The notes under the pieces were generated by a model. That model was not told the DNA's origin, made no database searches, and saw only the letters and a program-made list of their open reading frames with translations. A program made the translations under genes and the position numbers. A stretch of 52,277 bases of DNA from an uncultured beta proteobacterium (lineage in GTDB: Bacteria > Pseudomonadota > Gammaproteobacteria > Burkholderiales > Burkholderiaceae_C), in contig CAIXNB010000096.1 in the NCBI GenBank assembly GCA_903920695.1, positions 1 through 52,277 on the forward strand, given 5' to 3'. Positions 25,314 to 36,650 of the stretch are shown piece by piece; within the stretch, counting starts at the first letter, position 1, and every line of letters begins with the position of its first letter.

Positions 25314-26576
25314 ATGAAACGCTTTCCCTCTGGCCATGCCACGCATCCGCAGTGGCGCATGGCGATGGCCATGGTGCTGGCGCAAGTGCGCGCTCAGATG
25401 GCGCTGCCTGACTACGCCAACGCACCGACTCTGGCCCTGCTCTATATCACGGACCACTACGCGGAGCAGGCGCACGAGATCCTTGAACACCTGAGCGCCG
25501 AACTGCCCGAGGTGACGGACTGGTCGGGTACGGTCGGCGTCGGTGTTGCTGCCAACAATGTCGAATATTTTGATCAGCCGGCGCTGGTGCTGATGTTGTG
25601 TGAGCTGCCGAGTGACCAGTACCGCGTGTTCTCCGGCATTGCGCCGCTGGGCCTGGGTTTCGAGGCGCACACGGCTCTGGTGCATGCCGATCCCAACACT
25701 GCCGATCTCGGCGAACTCATCAAGGAGATGGCGGCGCGCACGGCCAGTGGCTATCTGTTTGGCGGCCTCTCGGCCAGCCGTTCCCAGAGCGTGCAGTTCG
25801 CGGTCGGCGGCAACGGCAACATTAAGGGCCAGGGCGGCGCCAGCGGCGTTTTCAGCGGCGGCCTGAGCGGCGTTGCTTTTGGCGAGCGCGTCAACCTGGT
25901 GTCGCGCGTGACGCAAGGCTGCCTGCCGATATCAAAAGCCTATGGTGTCAGCGCAGCCGAGGGCAATGTGGTCAATCAGCTCGACGGCGAGCCGGCGCTC
26001 GACGTGCTGCTGCGCGAGTTCAAGGTCTCGCTCGCGCAACCAGAGCCGGCACTCCAGGCGATGCGCGCCACGCTGGTCGGTTTGTTGCAGCGGCAGGACC
26101 GGGGCGACGCGGTGGCGGTTGCGCGCACCGGCAACTTCGGCAGCGACGTGCTGGTGCGCCACATCATCGGCCTGGACACGGCGCGCGGGGGCATGGCCGT
26201 GTCGGACCAGGTTGAGCCCGGCATGCAACTGGCGTTTTGCCAGCGCAATGTGCAGGCCGCCCGGGCCGACCTGATGCGCGTTTGCGCCGAGATCCGGGAA
26301 GAACTTGAGCCCGAAGAACTGCCGGTCGAGGAACTGATGGCGCTGACGGCGCCGACTGGCGCTGCAGCACCGTCGGCACGGCGCATCGCCGGCGCCGTCT
26401 ACATCAGCTGTTCCGGACGTGGCGGTCCGCATTTTGGCGGGCCGAGCGCCGAGCTGCAAATCGTGCGCCGTGCCCTGGGCGACGTGCCCCTGGTCGGCTT
26501 CTTCGCCGCCGGCGAGATCGCGCGCAACCACCTGTACGGCTATACCGGGGTGCTGACGGTGTTCATCGGCGGTTGA
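25314..26576 (+). CDS. FIST domain sensor protein
   Basis: A 420-aa soluble protein made of FIST_N (about residues 35-230) and FIST_C (about 245-400), the paired domains named from signal-transduction proteins and thought to bind small ligands such as amino acids. GTVGVGVAANNVEYF and the C-terminal SCSGRGGPHFGG and VPLVGFFAAGEIARN segments fit the family. No kinase, GGDEF or chemotaxis output domain is fused, so it may act through another protein. It lies 22 bp after phaM on the same strand. Ligand and partner are unknown. Confidence 0.85.
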   Translation: MKRFPSGHATHPQWRMAMAMVLAQVRAQMALPDYANAPTLALLYITDHYAEQAHEILEHLSAELPEVTDWSGTVGVGVAANNVEYFDQPALVLMLCELPSDQYRVFSGIAPLGLGFEAHTALVHADPNTADLGELIKEMAARTASGYLFGGLSASRSQSVQFAVGGNGNIKGQGGASGVFSGGLSGVAFGERVNLVSRVTQGCLPISKAYGVSAAEGNVVNQLDGEPALDVLLREFKVSLAQPEPALQAMRATLVGLLQRQDRGDAVAVARTGNFGSDVLVRHIIGLDTARGGMAVSDQVEPGMQLAFCQRNVQAARADLMRVCAEIREELEPEELPVEELMALTAPTGAAAPSARRIAGAVYISCSGRGGPHFGGPSAELQIVRRALGDVPLVGFFAAGEIARNHLYGYTGVLTVFIGG

Positions 26577-26707
26577 AACTGCCGCTCCGGACGTCACCAC
26601 GACGACCAACACTGCTTCGTCATCGCGAAGGCCGCATCAATGACGATACCGGGTTCTTGGCCTGTCTGTAGTTTTGGCGCCGGGAACCGCAAACTGCGAT
26701 GCCGAAG

Positions 26708-26736
26708 AAAAAAACATCCTTGCAAATCAAGGAATG
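26708..26736 (-). terminator. Rho-independent terminator of tgt
   Basis: On the minus strand a hairpin CATTCCTTG-ATTTG-CAAGGATG (one bulged T) is followed at once by seven Ts. It lies about 40 bp beyond the tgt stop. The rest of 26577-26774 shows no gene. Confidence 0.65.
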
Positions 26737-26774
26737 AAGTTCCAGATTTGCGAGCTCAAATTTCCGATTGCCAT

Positions 26775-29707
<2,933 letters not shown>

Positions 29708-29745
29708 GGGTATCTCCTGTGTTCTCGTAGCATGATTCGATTGCG

Positions 29746-31890
29746 TCAGGATGTCAACGCTTGCGTGGCCGCAGCGTCCTGTGCCTTTTTCGCAAACTCG
29801 GCGCGCAGCGCCCTGAGTTTTTCGCGCGGGTCTTCCCGCACCGTGGCCTGGTTCAGCGCCATCTCGGCGATGAAGCGGCTGGGCTGCGTGGCAACCAGCT
29901 CGCGGCCTTTCTTGCGCTTGCGCGTCCAGCTCACGGCCAGGCTGCGCTGCGCGCGCGTGATGCCGACGTACATCAGGCGGCGTTCTTCCTGCAGCCGGGT
30001 TGCCATGGCATCAACGGCGGCTTCATGCTCGCGCTCGGAGCCGCCAAGCGAGGCGGCGCCATCGCCGAGCTTAAACGGCAGCATGCCTTCGTTGACGCCG
30101 ACCAGGATCACGTGCGGCCACTCCAGCCCCTTGGCGGCGTGCAGGGTCGAGAGCGTGACCACGTCCTGATCGGTCTCGCGTTCGCTGATGGTGGACAGCA
30201 GCGACACCGTCTGCGCCACTTCCAGCAGTGTTTTCAGTTCGTTGACGGTGGTCACGCCGGCGGCGTCTGCAATCGTGCCGTCGCAGCGTGCCGACATCCA
30301 GTCGCAGAAATCGATCACATTGCTCCAGCGTGCGGCGGCGAGCTTCTCGCTGTCCTCGCCGTCGTACAAATGCTTCTGGTAGTCGATTTCCTTGAGCCAG
30401 TCGCGCAGGAAGCTGCCGGCAGCTTCGGCGCCTACGGTGTGGCGGGCTCGGAATTCCAGGTCGTTCACGTAGCGACCAAATTCGTGCAGGCTGCCCAGCG
30501 CCTTGGCGCCCATGACGCTGCCGAGCGACCCGGAAAACAGGGCCTCGAACAGGCTGACCTTGCGGCTGCTGGCAAAGCGGCCGAGTTGCGCCAGCGTCTG
30601 GTGCCCAATGCCGCGTTTGGGCGTGGTGATGGCGCGCAAAAAAGCAGGGTCATCGTTGTTGTTGATCCAGAGCCGAAACCACGCGCACAGGTCCTTGATC
30701 TCGGCGCGGTCGAAGAAGCTGGTGCCACCCGAGACCTTGTAGGGAATATTCGCCTTGCGCAAGGCCTTCTCGAACGGCTTGGCCTGGTGGTTCGCGCGGT
30801 ACAGCACGGCAAAGTGCCGCAGCTCCTGAAACTGCGGCCCGCCCGCGCTGGTGCTGCCGGCGCGCAGGCTCTGGATGCGCGCGACTGTGCGCTCGGCTTC
30901 GTGGTCTTCGCTGTCGGCATCAACGACGCGCACCGGCTCGCCTTCGCCGAGGTCGCTCCAGAGGTTCTTCGGGAACAGTTTGGGGTTGGGGCCGATCACG
31001 TTGTTGGCGGCGCGCAGGATGGCGCTGGTGGAGCGGTAGTTCTGTTCCAGCTTGACGATCTTGAGGGCTGGGAAGTCGAGCGGCAGGCGCTTGAGGTTGT
31101 CCAGCGTGGCGCCGCGCCAGCCGTAGATCGACTGGTCGTCGTCGCCGACGGCCGTGAAGCGTGCGCCAGCGGCCGGATTGCCGCCGACCAGCAGCTTTAG
31201 CACCTCGTACTGCGTGGCATTGGTGTCCTGGTATTCGTCGACCAGCACATGACCCATCAGTCCTTGCCATTTCTGCCGCACCGTTTCGTGGTTTTGCAGC
31301 AGTTTGAGCGGCAGGCTGATCAGGTCGTCGAAATCCACACTCTGGTAGGCAGTGAGCCGCTCCTCGTAGTGCGCCATCACGCGCGCGATGATGCGCTCGT
31401 TGTCGTTTTGCGCGCCAGCAGCGGCGCGCTCGGCGTTGAGCCCGAGGTTCTTCCACAGGCTGATGGTCCACTGCCAACTGCGCGCCGTGGCGGCATCGAC
31501 GGTGCCGCCAGCGTCTTTGAGGATGCTGGTGACGTCGTCGCTGTCGAGGATAGAAAACTGCGGTTTGAGACCGAGCGCCGCGCCGTCCTGGCGCAGCATG
31601 CGCACGCCCAGCGCGTGAAAGGTGCAGATCACGACGTCTTTGGCAGGGCGCCCGATCAAGTCCTTGGCGCGTTCACGCATCTCGCTGGCCGCCTTGTTGG
31701 TGAAGGTGATGGCGGCGATGCGCTGCGGCGCCAGACCGGCTTGGATCAGGCGCGCGATTTTGTGCGTGATGACGCGCGTCTTGCCCGATCCGGCGCCGGC
31801 GAGCACCAGGCAGGGTCCATGCATGAAGTTGACGGCTTCCTGCTGTGCCAGGTTCAGGCCGGCGCCGAGGTTGGATGGGGGAGAGGACAT
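29746..31890 (-). CDS. rep: ATP-dependent DNA helicase Rep (UvrD/Rep superfamily 1)
   Basis: 3'-5' SF1 helicase that clears proteins ahead of the replication fork. The 714-aa product has Walker A AGAGSGKT (residues 31-38), the motif Ia TFTNKAASEM, Walker B VDEYQDTN, motif III GDDDQSIYGWRGA, and the C-terminal motifs TLHAAKGLEWPHV and YVGITRAQ. The N-terminal GPCLVLAGAGSGKTRVITHKIA and DDQSIYGWRGA context is closer to Rep than to UvrD. The ATG at 31890 is chosen, with a GTG at 31905 possible. It lies 38 bp upstream of the AidB-like gene. Confidence 0.88.
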   Translation of the reverse strand: MSSPPSNLGAGLNLAQQEAVNFMHGPCLVLAGAGSGKTRVITHKIARLIQAGLAPQRIAAITFTNKAASEMRERAKDLIGRPAKDVVICTFHALGVRMLRQDGAALGLKPQFSILDSDDVTSILKDAGGTVDAATARSWQWTISLWKNLGLNAERAAAGAQNDNERIIARVMAHYEERLTAYQSVDFDDLISLPLKLLQNHETVRQKWQGLMGHVLVDEYQDTNATQYEVLKLLVGGNPAAGARFTAVGDDDQSIYGWRGATLDNLKRLPLDFPALKIVKLEQNYRSTSAILRAANNVIGPNPKLFPKNLWSDLGEGEPVRVVDADSEDHEAERTVARIQSLRAGSTSAGGPQFQELRHFAVLYRANHQAKPFEKALRKANIPYKVSGGTSFFDRAEIKDLCAWFRLWINNNDDPAFLRAITTPKRGIGHQTLAQLGRFASSRKVSLFEALFSGSLGSVMGAKALGSLHEFGRYVNDLEFRARHTVGAEAAGSFLRDWLKEIDYQKHLYDGEDSEKLAAARWSNVIDFCDWMSARCDGTIADAAGVTTVNELKTLLEVAQTVSLLSTISERETDQDVVTLSTLHAAKGLEWPHVILVGVNEGMLPFKLGDGAASLGGSEREHEAAVDAMATRLQEERRLMYVGITRAQRSLAVSWTRKRKKGRELVATQPSRFIAEMALNQATVREDPREKLRALRAEFAKKAQDAAATQALTS

Positions 31891-31987
31891 GGAGATGCTG
31901 GGCACTTATCCGCGAGACAAGTTCATGGGGCGAAGCCGCGAATCATACAGATGCTGGCGGCGGCGCCAACTGCCGGACAATAGCGGC

Positions 31988-32953
31988 GTGCTGCAGATTC
32001 TCCTGATCACCTTCCCCTTCTTCGCGCTGGTGCTGTGCGGCTACCTGGCGGCGCGCCGGCGCGTGCTGCCGTTGGAGGCGGTCGCGGGCCTGAACAGCTT
32101 CGTGCTGTTTTTTGCCCTGCCCTGCATGCTGTACCGTTTTGGCGCGATGACGCCGATCGCCCAATTGCTGGACGCCGGTGTCTTCTTCACCTGGTCGCTG
32201 TGTGCCGTGATCGTGGTGGCGCTTACGGTGGCGATCAGCTTGAATTCACGCATCGGCTGGAACGACGCCGCCTTTGGCGCGCTGGTGGCATCGTTTCCGA
32301 ATACCGGCTTCATGGGCGTGCCGCTGCTGGTGGCTTTGCTGGGCCCACAGGCGGCCGGCCCCGTGATTCTGACCATGGTGGTTGACATGGTGGTGACATC
32401 CTCGCTGTGCATTGCGCTGTCCCGGCTCGATGGCGCCGATCAACACGGCGCCAGCAAGGCGCTTAAAAAGGCCCTCACGGGCGTGTTGACCAACCCGCTG
32501 CCCTGGGCGATCCTGCTCGGTGCCCTGAGTTCGATGTTGCGTTTCGATTTGCCCAAACCGCTGGCGCAAACCATCGGCATGTTGGCCGACGCCGCCTCGC
32601 CGCTGGCGCTGTTCACCATCGGCGCGGTACTGGCGCGCTCGCAGATGCTGGCACTGCAACAGGGCCATGCGCCGATACCAGGGCGCGATTTTTTGCCGGT
32701 GGCCGGCATCAAGCTGCTGCTGCATCCCTTGCTGGTGTTGTTGGTAGGGACGCTCGCCGTCAAAGCCGGTTTGCCGCTGAGTCGCCCGGCCTTCATCGTC
32801 ATCGTACTGGCGGCAGCGCTGCCGAGTGCCAGCAATGTGTCGCTGCTGGCCGAGCGCTTTGGCGCCGACAACGGGCGCATTGCCCGCATCATCCTGGTTT
32901 CGACGGCGGCCGCTTTCGTGACGTTTTCGCTGGCTGTTTCGCTGTTGATCTGA
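31988..32953 (+). CDS. AEC family transporter (auxin efflux carrier type)
   Basis: A 321-aa inner-membrane protein with about ten helices in two five-helix repeats. FPNTGFMGVPLLVALLG near residue 100 and ALPSASNVSLLAERFGAD near residue 285 are the conserved broken-helix motifs of the AEC/BASS-like fold. The start is a GTG at 31988 directly preceding LQILLITFPFFALV; the frame is open further upstream, but that part overlaps the divergent rep gene. Substrates in this family include malate, malonate and other organic acids, not identifiable here. The gene ends within a palindrome shared with the end of convergent priA. Confidence 0.85.
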   Translation: MLQILLITFPFFALVLCGYLAARRRVLPLEAVAGLNSFVLFFALPCMLYRFGAMTPIAQLLDAGVFFTWSLCAVIVVALTVAISLNSRIGWNDAAFGALVASFPNTGFMGVPLLVALLGPQAAGPVILTMVVDMVVTSSLCIALSRLDGADQHGASKALKKALTGVLTNPLPWAILLGALSSMLRFDLPKPLAQTIGMLADAASPLALFTIGAVLARSQMLALQQGHAPIPGRDFLPVAGIKLLLHPLLVLLVGTLAVKAGLPLSRPAFIVIVLAAALPSASNVSLLAERFGADNGRIARIILVSTAAAFVTFSLAVSLLI

Positions 32954-32963
32954 GCTCAGATCA
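32946..32963. other. Perfect 18-bp palindrome spanning two convergent stop codons
   Basis: TGATCTGAGCTCAGATCA is self-complementary. It contains the TGA of the AEC gene (32951-32953) and, on the other strand, the TGA of priA (32956-32958). As a result both proteins end Leu-Leu-Ile. It could form a small hairpin in either transcript, but no T-tract follows. Confidence 0.8.
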
Positions 32964-35094
32964 GCAAGGGATCAACGTCGATGGCCCAGCGCAGCAGGCC
33001 CTTGCCTTCGGCCTGCTGGCGCGTGACATGCAGCACGGCCTGCCAGGCTGTCAGGAAGCGTTGCAGGGCCGCGCGTGACGGGCTTTCGATCAGCATCTGG
33101 GCCCGTTCCACATTGGCCACGCGTTGCATGCTCATGGGCACGGCCGGGTAGAGGCTGATGTGTTGCAACAGTGCGGCGCCATCGGCCATGTTGGCTGCGC
33201 CGGCGCTGGCGGCGCACAGGAAACCCTGCGCGATGTCTTGCGTGCGCGCTTCGGCGCGCACCAGCGCCTGAAAACTGAATGGCGGCAGCGCTGCTTGCGC
33301 TCGCTCGGCCAGTTGTCCAGCGGCAAACGCAGGGTAATCGTGGCGTTTCAGGGCCTCGAACAGCGGGTGCTGCGGGTGAAAGGTTTGCAGCCACATCTCG
33401 CTGTGGCCGCTGATGTCGGCATCGCGCCCGGCGCGGCCCGCTGCCTGCATCAAGAGGCTAAACAGGCGCTCGGGGGCCCGGAAATCACTGGAAAAAAGGG
33501 CGCTGTCGGCATTGATCGCCGCCACCAGCGTGATGCGGCGAAAGTCGTGACCCTTGGCGATCATTTGCGTGCCGACCAGCACATCAACCTCGCCCGCATG
33601 CACGCGCGCCAGTTGTGCGGCCAGTTCGCCCTTGAGTCGGGTGCTGTCGGCGTCGATGCGTGCAATGCGCACCGGCTCGCCCTGCGGCCACTGGTCTGAC
33701 ACCGAGTTGGGCCGGCGCACGTCGGCCAGCAGTTCAGCCAAGTGTTCTTCGAGCCGTTCGGTGCCGCGGCCCATGGCCGTGATGTCGGGGTTGCCGCAGG
33801 CCGGGCAGGCGCGCGGCACGCGTTCGGTGTAGCCGCAGTGGTGGCAGCGCAGTGTGCGGTCGATCTTGTGAAACACGCGGTAGGCGCTGCAGTGCGGGCA
33901 TTCGCTTTTCCAGTCGCAGTCGCTGCAATGCAGTACCGGTGCGTAGCCGCGACGGTTCAGAAAGACCAGGCTTTGTTCGCCGCAGGTCACGCGTTGCGCA
34001 AGGGCGGCTAGCAAGGGCGGCGCAATGACGCAGCGCTTGGACTGGTGGTTCATGTCGACGCGGCGCACCAGTGGCAGCGTGGCCGCAGCGCCGATGCGGC
34101 TGGGCATTTCCAGTCGCAGGTAGCGCCCGCCCTCCTGCGTTGGCCGACTGTGGTGCCAGCTTTCCAGCGAGGGTGTGGCCGAACCCAGCAACACCTTGGC
34201 GCCTTCCAGCCGGCCGCGATAAACCGCGAGGTCGCGCGCCGAATAGCGCGCGCCTTCGCCGCTTTTGTAGCTGGGGTCGTGTTCCTCATCCACGATGATC
34301 AAGCGCAAGCGCGGCAGCGAGGCAAAAACGGCCATGCGTGTGCCCAGCACGATGCGCGCGGCGCCACTGTGCGCTGCCAGCCAGCTCTTAAGGCGTTGCG
34401 CCGGGCTCATGCCGCTGTGCAGCGAGACCACGGCGTGCTCGCCGAACAGTGGGTTGAAGCGGGCCATAAAGCGCGCTTCAAGCTGGGGCGTGAGGTTGAT
34501 TTCCGGCACCATTACCATGGCCTGGGCTTGTGGTTCGGCTGTCAGCAGGCGCGCGACGCAGCGCAAATAGACTTCGGTCTTACCGCTCCCGGTGGCGCCG
34601 AACAATAGGAAGGGACCCGGTTCGGCATCAAAGCGTTGCAGCGCCAGTGTCTGTTCCGGCGTCAGTACGGCCAGATCCTCGCCTTTGGCGCAGTTTGTGT
34701 CGTCTTGGGTACTGGTTTTGGCGTTGCGTTTCAGGCGCCGACCCAACTGCACGGTGCTGAGGTCGCGCAGCTGCGGCGGCAGCGCCGCCAGTGCCACTTC
34801 GCCAAGCGAGCGCTGGTAATAGCCGGCCGCAAAAGTGATCAGTTGGCGCCAGGCCGGGGTCAGTGGCGTCAGGCCTTCGAGGGGGCCGGCCAGTGCGCGC
34901 AGCTTTTCGGGAGCGATTTGTTGCGCGGCTGCGCCGTCTGGCGCATCCCAGACCACGCCCAGGACTTCACGCTTGCCCAGCGGCACGCGTACCAGGGTGC
35001 CGGCCGGAAATGCAAGCTCACTGCGGTAGCTCAAGGCCCCGGCCATCTGGCTGTGCGCTGGGGTTTGTACCAATACAGACAGGCAGTGCGTCAT
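32956..35094 (-). CDS. priA: Primosomal replication protein N' (PriA helicase)
   Basis: Restarts replication at stalled forks by loading DnaB. The 712-aa product has the 3'-DNA-binding N-terminal domain, Walker A GATGSGKTEVYLR, the DEEH box in VDEEHDPSYKSGEG, and two zinc sites in CSDCDWKSECPHC and CHHCGY...CPACG. The C-terminal helicase motif includes LVGTQMIAKGHDF and QAAGRAGR. The ATG at 35094 (MTHCLSVLVQTP) is preferred to a TTG at 35106. It lies downstream of hemE on the same strand across a 353-bp AT-rich gap. Confidence 0.95.
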   Translation of the reverse strand: MTHCLSVLVQTPAHSQMAGALSYRSELAFPAGTLVRVPLGKREVLGVVWDAPDGAAAQQIAPEKLRALAGPLEGLTPLTPAWRQLITFAAGYYQRSLGEVALAALPPQLRDLSTVQLGRRLKRNAKTSTQDDTNCAKGEDLAVLTPEQTLALQRFDAEPGPFLLFGATGSGKTEVYLRCVARLLTAEPQAQAMVMVPEINLTPQLEARFMARFNPLFGEHAVVSLHSGMSPAQRLKSWLAAHSGAARIVLGTRMAVFASLPRLRLIIVDEEHDPSYKSGEGARYSARDLAVYRGRLEGAKVLLGSATPSLESWHHSRPTQEGGRYLRLEMPSRIGAAATLPLVRRVDMNHQSKRCVIAPPLLAALAQRVTCGEQSLVFLNRRGYAPVLHCSDCDWKSECPHCSAYRVFHKIDRTLRCHHCGYTERVPRACPACGNPDITAMGRGTERLEEHLAELLADVRRPNSVSDQWPQGEPVRIARIDADSTRLKGELAAQLARVHAGEVDVLVGTQMIAKGHDFRRITLVAAINADSALFSSDFRAPERLFSLLMQAAGRAGRDADISGHSEMWLQTFHPQHPLFEALKRHDYPAFAAGQLAERAQAALPPFSFQALVRAEARTQDIAQGFLCAASAGAANMADGAALLQHISLYPAVPMSMQRVANVERAQMLIESPSRAALQRFLTAWQAVLHVTRQQAEGKGLLRWAIDVDPLLI

Positions 35095-35190
35095 CCCGGA
35101 CGCCAAGTTGGGGTTGCAACTTGATGTGAACTTGCGATAGTTGCTTTAAGTCCTTGATTCATAAACGATTTGCCTGCCGTCCAGAGATTC

Positions 35191-35199
35191 TGTGGATAA
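35191..35199 (-). promoter_or_regulatory. DnaA box (perfect consensus)
   Basis: TGTGGATAA on the plus strand reads TTATCCACA on the minus strand, the high-affinity DnaA box. It lies about 100 bp upstream of priA, so it could regulate that gene or mark DnaA binding. Confidence 0.6.
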
Positions 35200-35298
35200 C
35201 TTTGTTGATATCCTGCCTTCAGCCGCGCCGAGGCCTTGAAAATCAAGGCTTTCGCTGAATTGCCCATAAAAAAAGCAGATTTAAAAATCCTTATAAAT

Positions 35299-35320
35299 CA
35301 ATAGCTTACAACCGCTATTG
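35299..35320 (-). terminator. Possible hemE terminator hairpin
   Basis: A 7-bp stem CAATAGC/GCTATTG with an 8-nt loop is followed on the minus strand by an AT-rich run including TTTATAAGGATTTTT. The T-run is interrupted and the hairpin is about 130 bp after the hemE stop, so the call is weak. Confidence 0.3.
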
Positions 35321-35376
35321 GTTTTGTAGCGAGAATCCTGGAAATATCGATATCTTGCGCAGTGCAACAAAATAAA

Positions 35377-35385
35377 TGTGCATAA
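35377..35385 (-). promoter_or_regulatory. DnaA box (TTATNCACA)
   Basis: TGTGCATAA on the plus strand reads TTATGCACA on the minus strand, which fits the TTATNCACA consensus. It has the same orientation as the box at 35191, with 186 bp between their starts. Confidence 0.5.
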
Positions 35386-35447
35386 GTCAGGCTTCACTAA
35401 CCAGATTCCGGTCAAAACAATGCTAGGAAGCCAGCGCAGAAAACGAC

Positions 35448-36557
35448 TCAGGCGCGCATTTTTCGCGAGTTTTCGTGCACGGCCTGCACCAGTGCCGCGA
35501 CATGCTCAGGAGGTGTGTGCTGACTAATGCCATGCCCGAGGTTGAAGATCTGTGTCGGTCCGGTGCCTGTGCCGGTGTGCGGCGTTCCAAAACTTTTGAG
35601 CACCTTGACCACTTCTGCTTCGATTTGCGCGGGTGGGGCGAACAGCACATTGGGGTCGAGGTTGCCTTGCAAAGCCTTGGTTTGACCGACCAGGGCGCGT
35701 GCCTTGGCCAGGTTGACGGTCCAGTCCAGACCGAGCACGTCGCAGTCGAGTCGACCCATTTCATCGAGCCAGGGGCCACCGCCCTTGGTGAATACGATGC
35801 TTGGGATGCGTACGCCACCGTGTTCTTTCTTCAGTTGCGCCAGCACCCGCGCCGTGTAGGCCAGGCTGAATTCCTGGAAAGCACCGTCGGCCAGCACGCC
35901 GCCCCAACTGTCGAACACCATGACCGCCTGTGCGCCGGCCTCGATCTGAGTGTTGAGGTAAAGCGCCACCGCGTCGGCGTTGATTTGCAGGATCTTGTGC
36001 ATCAGGTCCGGCCGGCTGTAAAGCATGGTCTTGACCAGGCGGTAGTCGTCCGAGCCCGCACCTTCGACCATGTAGCAGGCCAGGGTCCAAGGGCTGCCGG
36101 AAAAACCGATCAGTGGCACCCGACCCTTGAGCGCCTTGCGGATTGAGGTGACGGCGTCAAAGACATAGCGCAGCTTATCCATGTCGGGCACGGCGAGCTT
36201 GGCGACAGCGGCCTCGTCGCGCACAGCGTGGGCGAATTTCGGGCCTTCACCGAGGGCAAACGAGAGGCCCAGGCCCATGGCATCGGGCACGGTCAGGATG
36301 TCGCTGAACAGGATGGCAGCGTCGATTGGAAACCGCTCCAGCGGTTGCAGGGTCACTTCGGTGGCGTAGTCGGTGTTGGTAGCCAGACCCATGAAACTGC
36401 CGGCCTTGGCGCGGGTGTCGCGGTACTCGGGCAGATAACGCCCGGCCTGACGCATCAGCCAGACAGGCGTGTGATCGGTGGCCTGGCGCAGGCAGGCGCG
36501 GATGAATGTGTCGTTTTGGAGGGGCGCAAAGGCGCTGGGTTGGGCGGATGTATTCAT
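35448..36557 (-). CDS. hemE: Uroporphyrinogen decarboxylase
   Basis: Converts uroporphyrinogen III to coproporphyrinogen III in haem synthesis. The 369-aa product has the N-terminal [14 protein letters not shown] signature with substrate-binding Arg36 and Arg40, the catalytic Asp in [13 protein letters not shown] (Asp86), and the second signature [16 protein letters not shown]. All are intact and the length is normal. It lies downstream of the cytochrome cluster on the same strand with a 93-bp gap, a context that fits haem supply for those cytochromes. Confidence 0.97.
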   Translation of the reverse strand: MNTSAQPSAFAPLQNDTFIRACLRQATDHTPVWLMRQAGRYLPEYRDTRAKAGSFMGLATNTDYATEVTLQPLERFPIDAAILFSDILTVPDAMGLGLSFALGEGPKFAHAVRDEAAVAKLAVPDMDKLRYVFDAVTSIRKALKGRVPLIGFSGSPWTLACYMVEGAGSDDYRLVKTMLYSRPDLMHKILQINADAVALYLNTQIEAGAQAVMVFDSWGGVLADGAFQEFSLAYTARVLAQLKKEHGGVRIPSIVFTKGGGPWLDEMGRLDCDVLGLDWTVNLAKARALVGQTKALQGNLDPNVLFAPPAQIEAEVVKVLKSFGTPHTGTGTGPTQIFNLGHGISQHTPPEHVAALVQAVHENSRKMRA

Positions 36558-36650
36558 GAGCTAATTGTCGCAGCAACCGGCAGCGCCAGATTCGGGCCGG
36601 GAACGAATTCGGGCAAGGCCGGTTTGATGCTGGCGCGCGGCCGGACCGCG

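Larger units (their letters stand above)
35095..35447. other. AT-rich priA-hemE intergenic region
   Basis: No coding sequence is visible. In order it holds a perfect DnaA box (35191), a hairpin GCCTTGA-AAA-TCAAGGC (35233-35249), an A/T-rich stretch (about 35262-35300), a hairpin CAATAGC/GCTATTG (35299-35320) and a second DnaA box (35377). The composition is clearly more AT-rich than the flanking genes. It should contain the priA promoter and the hemE 3' end. Confidence 0.7.

Noticed and set aside
29761..31200. A 479-codon open frame antisense to rep
   Set aside because: All helicase motifs lie on the minus strand; the antisense frame has no motif or ribosome-binding site.
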